Source: Gammaproteobacteria bacterium UBA4475
GTDB lineage: Bacteria > Pseudomonadota > Gammaproteobacteria > Pseudomonadales > Azotimanducaceae
Assembly (NCBI GenBank): GCA_002389265.1
Contig: DGOD01000234.1
Location: forward strand, 1-12,055
Reading direction: 5' to 3'
Length of the DNA: 12,055 bases
The notes below the pieces were generated by a model. It was not told where the DNA came from. It did no database searches and was given only the letters and a program-made list of their open reading frames with translations. Position numbers and translations under genes: made by a program. The number at the start of each line of letters is the position of its first letter. Within the stretch, counting starts at the first letter, position 1. Of the stretch, positions 5,904 to 12,055 are shown one piece after another.

Positions 5904-7712
5904 ATGAAAGTACTGTTACGTTTGCTGCCTTATATTCGACAGCATCTCTGGACATTTGTCTTCGGCATTACCGGCTTGCTGGTTGCGCGAATTTTCGAGG
6001 CGTTGATTCCGCAGTTCGTCAAAATTGGCATCGATAGCGTCGCTGCGGGGCAAGTTTCGCTCAAATTGCAGCAAGTCACCCTTGATCAGGCAGCCGCCGC
6101 TCTGACCTACCCTGCCCTGGCCATCTGCGCCTGCGTGCTGGCACAGATGCTGGTGACTATCGTGAGCCGGATTCTGATCCGCCGCATCGGCATGTACGCC
6201 GCCTTTGATGCCCGCAATCGCGTCTATGCACATCTGCAGCGACAGGGACCCGTGTTCTATTCCCAGTTTAGTATCGGCGATTTAATGGCCCGCGCCATCA
6301 ATGATATTTCCCTGGTTCGCGAGTTTATCGCGGGCACTTTGCGTATGACTTCAGTCCTCATATTTACCGCCGTCGTCAGTCTGTCCTTTATGTTCTCATT
6401 GTCGGTCAAACTCAGCCTGGCAGTGATACTGCCACTACCGATCATTACTCTAGTCGCCTATCTTTACTCGAAGCGGATCTATGCCAGGTCACACCGGGTA
6501 CAGGAAGGATTCTCGAGTCTTTCCACCTTCGTTCAGGAAAATCTCAATGGCATACGAACGGTTCAGGCCATGGCTCAAGAGCAAGACGAGGTCAATCGAT
6601 TCTCAGTGGTGAACGCTGACTTTGCCGAAAAAAACCGCCTGCTGTTTGCCGCCAATTCACAACTCAGCGCCCTAATGCCTACGCTGGCGGCGGCCGCAAC
6701 CTTGATTATCATCGGTTATGGCAGCCAGCTGGTGAATAGTGGCGAAATCAGCCTCGGTACCCTGGCCGCATTTTTCTCTTATCTGGGATTATTGTTATGG
6801 CCAGTCCGCGAGGCCGGATCACTGGTGACCCAATGGCAACGTGGTGCCTCGGGTACCGCCCGGTTGTTTGAAGTGCTCGACTACGAGCCAGAAATACGGG
6901 ACAACAGCAAGCCCAGTGGACCAGCCTTGACCGGTAAAATTACCGTTAAAGATCTCTACTACCAATATGCCAACAAGTCGGTATACGCGCTAGAAAACAT
7001 TAACTTCGAAGTACAGGCCGGTGAGACTATCGCCATCCTTGGGCGTGTAGGTTCGGGCAAGTCGACACTGTTGCGTTTGTTTGTGCGCCTGCTTGATCCA
7101 AGCCGTGGTGAGGTACTGCTAGACGATCACCCCATTCAGGACTTTGCCCTGACGCGGTTACGAGAACAGGTGTGCATGGTGTTGCAGGATCCTTTCCTGT
7201 TTGCTGACTCCCTTGGCGAGAATATCGCCTACGACGATCCTGAACGGGACCTGGATTCGATTTGGCAATCCGCAGACGCCGCGGCACTGCGAGATACGAT
7301 TGAACGTTTTCCTGATGGTCTACAAACCGTACTGGGTGAACGTGGCGTGACCCTCTCGGGCGGCCAAAAGCAGCGGACGGCCCTCGCCCGCGGACTCATC
7401 CGCATGACGCCACTGTTGATTCTTGACGACTGCTTCTCAGCAGTTGACACGGAAACCGAAGAACACATTTTATCCGGTCTCAAGGCCATGAGACAGGGTC
7501 TGACGACCATGCTGGTATCGCATCGCGTATCAACTGCGCGCCACGCCGACCGCATCATTGTACTCGAAGAAGGCCGTATTCGAGAAACCGGCACTCACGA
7601 GGAACTGCTCGCCCTTGGCGGCCTGTACGCCGAACTCGAAAAGGCGCAGAGCATCAAGGGACATCTGCTGAATCATTTAGAGACGGCCGCCGAAGGAGAC
7701 AGATCCTCATGA
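5904..7712 (+). CDS. mdlA: ABC exporter half-transporter, MdlA-like, with degenerate ATP site
   Basis: A 602-residue inner-membrane half-transporter: six-helix domain (about 15-315) fused to an ATPase domain (about 345-580). ATPase motifs: Walker A GRVGSGKS (380-387), Q-loop Gln428, signature LSGGQKQR (484-491), Walker B LLILDD (504-509), D-loop SAVD (512-515), switch His540. Asp509 stands where the catalytic Glu should be, as in E. coli MdlA and TM287, so the site built on this Walker pair should be poorly hydrolytic. The signature is canonical and would complete the active site of the partner encoded next. AAGGA (5896-5900) lies only three bases before ATG, a short spacing; the N-terminus MKVLLRLLPYIR nevertheless fits the family. 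The end overlaps the next gene by ATGA, indicating coupled translation. Substrate is unknown; multidrug, lipid or peptide export are possible. Confidence 0.92.
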   Translation: MKVLLRLLPYIRQHLWTFVFGITGLLVARIFEALIPQFVKIGIDSVAAGQVSLKLQQVTLDQAAAALTYPALAICACVLAQMLVTIVSRILIRRIGMYAAFDARNRVYAHLQRQGPVFYSQFSIGDLMARAINDISLVREFIAGTLRMTSVLIFTAVVSLSFMFSLSVKLSLAVILPLPIITLVAYLYSKRIYARSHRVQEGFSSLSTFVQENLNGIRTVQAMAQEQDEVNRFSVVNADFAEKNRLLFAANSQLSALMPTLAAAATLIIIGYGSQLVNSGEISLGTLAAFFSYLGLLLWPVREAGSLVTQWQRGASGTARLFEVLDYEPEIRDNSKPSGPALTGKITVKDLYYQYANKSVYALENINFEVQAGETIAILGRVGSGKSTLLRLFVRLLDPSRGEVLLDDHPIQDFALTRLREQVCMVLQDPFLFADSLGENIAYDDPERDLDSIWQSADAAALRDTIERFPDGLQTVLGERGVTLSGGQKQRTALARGLIRMTPLLILDDCFSAVDTETEEHILSGLKAMRQGLTTMLVSHRVSTARHADRIIVLEEGRIRETGTHEELLALGGLYAELEKAQSIKGHLLNHLETAAEGDRSS

Positions 7713-9574
7713 CGCAGCCAAAACTCGACCACGGGGTTTTTGAGGCTGATATTCATGGCCAGTCGATGAACTTCGCCTACCTGAAACGTATCGGCCATTG
7801 GCTAGGACCCCATAAACTTCTGGCGATGACCAGTGTTGCCCTGGTCATGGCCGCGTCGATACTGGCTGTGTTGTTGCCGGTGATCATCAGTCGCGTTGTT
7901 ATTGATGGCGTGATCATGGGCCAGCCCGACGCGCATTTGCCCGACTATGGCATGAATGCATTGAACCAGTGGTTGATGGCACTCACTGGCTGGTCTGCCA
8001 TAGCCAGTGCCTGCACTATTTTCGGGCTCTTCACCGTCGCTTGTCAGCTTCTCTATCACTTGCACCGCGTGACATTCGCGCAGACCTCTTTGTATGCCCT
8101 GCGCGACCTGCGGCAAGACTTGTTCGCGCATATGGAACACCGACCCTCATCCTTTTATGACAAGGTCGCCGTCGGCCGGGTGATGACTCGCATCACCAAT
8201 GACGTGCAGGCACTGTTCGAGCTGTTGATGGGCTTGGGCATGTTGGTGGGTGAATTTGTACCGTTCTTTCTGGCGCTCGGCATCATGCTGGCGATTGACG
8301 TCAGGCTGACGCTGTACCTCATGCTGTCCATTCCCCTGTTTGCGTTCATCACCTATTTCTTTCGCATGGCGACTCGGCGGGTTTACCGTCGAATTCGCAA
8401 CACGGTCTCACAACTCAACCAGAACCTGCAGGAAAACCTCAGCGGCATGCAAGTGGTCCAGCTGAGTAACCGCGAGCGTCAAAATCTCGCCACTTACCAG
8501 GCTATCAACAAGACTAACCAGGACCAGGAGATTCACGCGATCTACCTGGAAACCGGTTATGGCGCTTTCACCGACAACATGATCAATCTCGCCCTGGCGG
8601 TCATCATCTGGTTTGGCGGTGGCGCCGCCCTGCAGGAGACCATCTCTTTGGGTAGCATCGTCCTCTTCAGTCAGTTTATCGATATGTTCATTCGCCCGAT
8701 CCGAGTGCTGGGCATGCAATACAATGTTATGTTTCGTGCCATGGCCAGTGCCGAGCGCATTTTTCAGGCTCTGGATTGGCATGAACAGGTGCGAGAACCT
8801 TTGACCCCGGTTAAGCTGCCCGCACGTATTCAAGGCAAGCTCGAGTTCCGCCACCTAACCTTTGGCTATGACGTAGACCAACCCGTTTTGAAGGATGTGT
8901 CGTTTACCATTCAACCTGGCGAGAAGCTCGCCATTGTCGGCCCCACGGGTTCCGGCAAGAGCACCTTGATCAGGTTGTTAGGTCGGTTTTACGATTTTCC
9001 TGACGACACCATTTTTCTCGATGATATCGATTTGAATCGACTTCATTCCAGCGCCGTGCGGCAGAAGATCGGGGTAGTTCTACAGGACTTTCATATTTTC
9101 TCCGGCACCGTGCTGGAAAACATCATTCTGGGCAACCCCAACATCAGCCGCGAGAAAGCCATTGAATCGGCGCGGCTCGTCAATGCCCACGAGTTTATCG
9201 AGGCCCTACCCCAACAATATGATGAACCCTTAGTCGAGCGTGGTCAGAACCTATCTCAGGGCCAGCGGCAATTGCTGGCCTTTGCCAGGGTCCTGGCAGC
9301 AGATCCTGAGATTCTAATTTTGGATGAAGCTACGGCCAGTATCGATACAGAGACCGAACAGCTGATCCAGACGGCACTCCATGAAATCATGAAAGATCGG
9401 ACCTCAATTCTGATCGCCCATCGCCTGCAGACCATTCAAGAAGCCGACCGAATTCTGGTATTAAAAGACGGGGCCGTGAAGGAATTAGGAACCCATGATG
9501 AATTGATGGCGCAGCAAGGTGTTTACTACACGTTGAATCAGTTGCAGTTTCAGGACGTCTCCATCAAGGCCTGA
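7709..9574 (+). CDS. mdlB: ABC exporter half-transporter, MdlB-like, with catalytic ATP site
   Basis: A 621-residue half-transporter, probable heterodimer partner of the preceding subunit. The membrane domain covers about residues 35-345 with six hydrophobic helices, preceded by a polar N-terminus of some 30 residues. The ATPase domain carries Walker A GPTGSGKS (411-418), Gln459, a deviant signature LSQGQRQ (515-521), Walker B ILILDE with intact Glu540, D-loop SID (544-546) and His571. LSQGQ in place of LSGGQ, with an intact Glu, is the mirror image of the partner and the same arrangement as MdlB and TM288. Thus the true ATPase site should pair this subunit's Walker motifs with the partner's LSGGQ. 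ATG at 7709 overlaps the partner's stop; AAGGAG (7693-7698) lies ten bases upstream. A 71-base gap precedes the MFS gene, so read-through is possible. Confidence 0.93.
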   Translation: MTQPKLDHGVFEADIHGQSMNFAYLKRIGHWLGPHKLLAMTSVALVMAASILAVLLPVIISRVVIDGVIMGQPDAHLPDYGMNALNQWLMALTGWSAIASACTIFGLFTVACQLLYHLHRVTFAQTSLYALRDLRQDLFAHMEHRPSSFYDKVAVGRVMTRITNDVQALFELLMGLGMLVGEFVPFFLALGIMLAIDVRLTLYLMLSIPLFAFITYFFRMATRRVYRRIRNTVSQLNQNLQENLSGMQVVQLSNRERQNLATYQAINKTNQDQEIHAIYLETGYGAFTDNMINLALAVIIWFGGGAALQETISLGSIVLFSQFIDMFIRPIRVLGMQYNVMFRAMASAERIFQALDWHEQVREPLTPVKLPARIQGKLEFRHLTFGYDVDQPVLKDVSFTIQPGEKLAIVGPTGSGKSTLIRLLGRFYDFPDDTIFLDDIDLNRLHSSAVRQKIGVVLQDFHIFSGTVLENIILGNPNISREKAIESARLVNAHEFIEALPQQYDEPLVERGQNLSQGQRQLLAFARVLAADPEILILDEATASIDTETEQLIQTALHEIMKDRTSILIAHRLQTIQEADRILVLKDGAVKELGTHDELMAQQGVYYTLNQLQFQDVSIKA

Positions 9575-9645
9575 CTTATTCTATCTAGACTACTTTATTG
9601 TTCCCTTGGTTCACCGTACTATCAGGACATCGATTGGGAGCAAGT

Positions 9646-11094
9646 ATGGCAGCAAACCGTAAACTAAAATTGACCGAGAAACTCAACTACGGTGTCGGTC
9701 AGACTGCCGAGGGACTGAAGAATACCGCGTTCGGGTTGCTGGTGTTGTTCTACTACAATCAAGTGCTGGAAGTCTCCGGCACCCTCTGTGGCCTGGCACT
9801 GGGTATTGCGCTGATATTCGATGCCATCACGGATCCGCTGGCGGGCTCACTGTCAGATAACTGGCGATCACGTCTGGGTCGACGACACCCGTTTATGTAT
9901 GCCTCGGCCATACCGCTGGGCATCTGCTTTTACCTATTATTCAGTCCGCCGACGCTTGGCGAGACCGGCCTGTTTATCTGGCTGATCGTGTTTGCCGTAT
10001 TGACCCGTACGGCAATGACCCTGTATCACGTGCCGCATATTGCTCTTGGCGCAGAACTGACTGAAAATTTCGAAGAACGTACCGTAATCGTCAGCTTTCG
10101 CCTGGTGTTTGGTACCCTCGGTGGGCTCATTGCCGTCGCCTTGGCCTTCTTGGTGTTTTTTGCAGCCAGCGAAGAATTCCCCAACGGTCAATTAAACGGG
10201 ACCGCTTACACGCCCTTTGCACTGACACTATCCGCGTTGATGGTGATCACTATCTGGCTATCAGCCTGGGGCACGCGCAAGCAGATTCCTTTTCTACCCC
10301 AACCTATTGGCGAGGCAGCCCCCTTCAGCTTGACTCGGGTCTTTACCGAAGTGCGGCTGGCGTTACAAAACACATCATTTCGTTGGCTCTTCATCGGCGT
10401 CATCGTCGTCTTTCTCATGGTTGGGATTGATGGTGCTTTAGGCCTGTATATCAACACTTACTTCTGGGAGCTTAAACCCGCAGCCATCTTTATTTACGCC
10501 ATTGCCGCTCCCATTGGGGTGGTCATAGGCAGTCTTTTCACTCGCAGCATTCATGCCCGGTGGGGGAAAAAGCCAGGGGTCATTTTTGGTACGTCGGCTT
10601 GGGCCATCTGCCAGATACTACCGATTGTCCTGCGCCTGCTAGATTTCTTTCCAGCCAACCATACCGCCGAGTTACTGGTACTACTGGTCATCATCAAGTT
10701 CATCCAGGGTCTTACCGTGGTCCAGGCACTGGTTAGCTTTGGCTCAATGGTGGCCGACATCGCCGACCAGCATGAGCTGGCCACAGGCAAACGCCAGGAA
10801 GGGATCTTTTTTGGCGCCTCATCATTCTCGAACAAGAGCGCCTCCGGGCTTGGCACCCTCGCGGCTGGCGTTGCCCTCGACCTCATTAACTGGCCAACAG
10901 GCCAGGCGATTCAATCTGCCGCGGATATACCCGCCGAAACCCTGACCCAGCTTGCGTTACTGTACGGTCCTATCGTGTCGGGTTTCGCCGTCGTCTCAGT
11001 CTGGTGCTACAGCCATTACGATTTAAGTCGTCAGGAACACCAAAGTATTCTAGAGCAGCTCACCGAGCGCCGCGCGCAGGTCAACACCGAATAA
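9646..11094 (+). CDS. MFS carrier of the GPH (glycoside-pentoside-hexuronide) cation symporter family
   Basis: A 482-residue inner-membrane carrier with about twelve hydrophobic helices, related to MelB/XylP-type symporters that usually import glycosides or related solutes with Na+ or H+. The N-terminus KLNYGVGQTAEGLKNTAFGL (12-31) and FYYNQVL (35-41) match the family's first helix. DAITD (Asp59, Asp63) is the helix-2 acidic pair corresponding to the cation-site aspartates of MelB, followed by the loop SDNWRSRLGRRHPF (70-83). The frame is open from a TTG at 9598, but GGGAG lies about six bases before the ATG at 9646 and the homologous part begins there, so 9646 is preferred. It is followed after 22 bases by the SDR and probably co-transcribed with it. 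The substrate cannot be read from sequence; the neighbouring acyl-CoA enzymes make a lipid-like or organic acid substrate possible rather than a sugar. Confidence 0.88.
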   Translation: MAANRKLKLTEKLNYGVGQTAEGLKNTAFGLLVLFYYNQVLEVSGTLCGLALGIALIFDAITDPLAGSLSDNWRSRLGRRHPFMYASAIPLGICFYLLFSPPTLGETGLFIWLIVFAVLTRTAMTLYHVPHIALGAELTENFEERTVIVSFRLVFGTLGGLIAVALAFLVFFAASEEFPNGQLNGTAYTPFALTLSALMVITIWLSAWGTRKQIPFLPQPIGEAAPFSLTRVFTEVRLALQNTSFRWLFIGVIVVFLMVGIDGALGLYINTYFWELKPAAIFIYAIAAPIGVVIGSLFTRSIHARWGKKPGVIFGTSAWAICQILPIVLRLLDFFPANHTAELLVLLVIIKFIQGLTVVQALVSFGSMVADIADQHELATGKRQEGIFFGASSFSNKSASGLGTLAAGVALDLINWPTGQAIQSAADIPAETLTQLALLYGPIVSGFAVVSVWCYSHYDLSRQEHQSILEQLTERRAQVNTE

Positions 11095-11116
11095 TCAACC
11101 AACGAAGGAGATCTCT

Positions 11117-12004
11117 ATGAGTGAATTTGAAGGTAAGGTCGTCGTCATCACCGGTGCAGGCGGCGGATTAGGCAAAGCCCACGCGTTGGAATTTGCCAAG
11201 CGTGGCGCCAGCGTGGTGGTGAATGACTTGGGTGGCAGCGTCGATGGCGCCGGGGGTAGCGATGCTGCCGATCTGGTGGTCGCTGAAATCACGGCTGCAG
11301 GTGGTCGCGCGATTGCCAATAAGGCTTCAGTCAGCGACAAGGCGGGCGCTCAAAGTATTGTTGACGATGCCGTCGCCGCCTTCGGCACCATCGATATACT
11401 GGTCAACAATGCCGGTATTTTACGGGATAAATCTTTCAAGAACATGACTCTGGCAGAGTGGGATCTGGTGCTGGCGGTACACTTGGACGGCACTGCTTAT
11501 GTGACCCACGCGGCGTGGCCGATTATGTACGCTAAAAATTATGGTCGTATTGTCTTCACGTCTTCAGGATCGGGCATCTGGGGCAACTTTGGTCAGTCCA
11601 ACTATGGAGCAGCTAAAATGGGTATGCTGGGCCTGATGAACGTGTTAGCCGGCGAAGGTGCCTCGCACAATATTAAGGTCAACTCATTGGCACCTGCCGC
11701 CGCCACCCGCATGACGGCTAACTTACCAGGCCGGCCGACTTTCGATGCGGAAAACCCACCCGCAGAAAGGGCGCCATCGCTGGTAACCCCGGCGGTCCTG
11801 TTCATGTGCAGCAACGATGCGCCAAGCGGCAAGGTCTTTCAGGCCGCCGGTGGTCGATTTTCTATGGCAGCCATGTACAGCAATGATGGCGTCAATCTCG
11901 GCACGGATGCGACCTTTGAGAGTTTTGTCGCCAACGTCGACACGATTATGGATATGAGCCAGGCTCAGGAAGGCAGTGCTCAGCGCCGCCGCCAGAAGAA
12001 GTAG
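11117..12004 (+). CDS. Short-chain dehydrogenase/reductase, probable 3-hydroxyacyl-CoA dehydrogenase
   Basis: A 295-residue classical SDR, probably cytosolic and NAD(H)-dependent. Dinucleotide motif TGAGGGLG is at 12-19, VVNDLGG (34-40) follows strand 2, NNAGILRDKSF is at 97-107, and the catalytic set is Ser150, Tyr163 and Lys167 (SNYGAAK 161-167). GNFGQSNYGAAK and NNAGILRDKSF closely resemble the dehydrogenase domain of peroxisomal multifunctional enzyme type 2 (HSD17B4), which oxidises (3R)-hydroxyacyl-CoAs; that reaction is the best guess. Unlike MFE-2 there is no hydratase domain; the protein ends in a short basic tail (RRRQKK, 290-295). Strong AAGGAG (11105-11110) six bases before ATG fixes the start. 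It follows the MFS gene by 22 bases, so transport and oxidation of one compound may be linked. Steroid or other alcohol substrates remain possible. Confidence 0.92.
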   Translation: MSEFEGKVVVITGAGGGLGKAHALEFAKRGASVVVNDLGGSVDGAGGSDAADLVVAEITAAGGRAIANKASVSDKAGAQSIVDDAVAAFGTIDILVNNAGILRDKSFKNMTLAEWDLVLAVHLDGTAYVTHAAWPIMYAKNYGRIVFTSSGSGIWGNFGQSNYGAAKMGMLGLMNVLAGEGASHNIKVNSLAPAAATRMTANLPGRPTFDAENPPAERAPSLVTPAVLFMCSNDAPSGKVFQAAGGRFSMAAMYSNDGVNLGTDATFESFVANVDTIMDMSQAQEGSAQRRRQKK

Positions 12005-12055
12005 CATTTTGAGCGAGGTATTAGTGGGTGTTTGATGCACGGCTACGGCGGGTCC

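Noticed and set aside
5770..5955. 61-codon minus-strand frame in the divergent spacer
   Set aside because: Overlaps the ABC gene start, no ribosome site or recognisable product; the spacer is better read as regulatory DNA.
7405..7450. First ABC gene as a decayed pseudogene because of the Walker B change
   Set aside because: The Glu-to-Asp change is standard for this subunit type, and every other motif is intact.
8408..8854. 148-codon open frame on the minus strand inside the second ABC gene
   Set aside because: Fully antisense to a strongly conserved transporter; low-complexity composition with no recognisable domain.
9598..9645. TTG start for the MFS gene
   Set aside because: No ribosome site before the TTG, while the ATG at 9646 has GGGAG at proper spacing and begins the conserved part.
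9575..9645. AT-rich stretch between the second ABC gene and the MFS gene as a promoter
   Set aside because: TATTCT- and TACTTT-like boxes occur but no partner -35 at usable spacing; left uncalled.
12035..12055. ATG opening a frame that runs off the end of the window
   Set aside because: Only seven codons, no clear ribosome site and nothing recognisable; the 51 bases after the SDR hold no feature I can support.

Overview
The window reads as ordinary chromosomal DNA of a proteobacterium, most likely a free-living gammaproteobacterium. The support is protein character: NorM-type MATE, FxsA, an MdlA/MdlB-like ABC pair, a GPH-type MFS carrier and a set of acyl-CoA enzymes. Base composition is moderately GC-rich and looks even from end to end. 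I see no tRNA, rRNA, insertion sequence, CRISPR array, phage gene or integration site. Nine protein genes fill about 95% of the sequence, and all look intact.

Layout. (1) 12-833, minus: crotonase-superfamily acyl-CoA enzyme, divergent from (2) fxsA, 980-1492, plus, a small inner-membrane protein with a methionine-rich tail, followed by (3) 1585-2988, plus, an M20 zinc dipeptidase. That pair converges with a minus-strand pair: (5) acyl-CoA dehydrogenase 4453-5637, then (4) norM-like MATE exporter 3000-4391. A perfect hairpin sits at the convergence point. After a 266-bp divergent spacer comes a plus-strand run: (6) 5904-7712 and (7) 7709-9574, two half-size ABC exporters overlapping by 4 bp; (8) 9646-11094, GPH-family MFS carrier; (9) 11117-12004, short-chain dehydrogenase resembling the 3-hydroxyacyl-CoA dehydrogenase domain of peroxisomal multifunctional enzyme type 2. 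The last 51 bases hold nothing I can assign.

How the genes may work together. The acyl-CoA dehydrogenase, crotonase and hydroxyacyl-CoA dehydrogenase-like SDR correspond to successive steps of a beta-oxidation-like route, but they lie in three transcription units, so a shared pathway is inference. The other genes are transport (two efflux systems and one probable uptake carrier), peptide hydrolysis and a membrane protein. The ABC pair shows the asymmetric ATP-site pattern of obligate heterodimers: Asp replaces the catalytic Glu in the first subunit, and the second has LSQGQ instead of LSGGQ.

I did not find a convincing new multi-gene system. The points most worth checking are local: a crotonase lacking both hydratase glutamates, a possible seven-codon leader ORF overlapping the norM start, a possibly leaderless fxsA, its Met-rich triplet repeat, and an inverted repeat upstream of the ABC operon. 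Several start codons were chosen by ribosome-binding-site position and differ from the longest possible reading frames.
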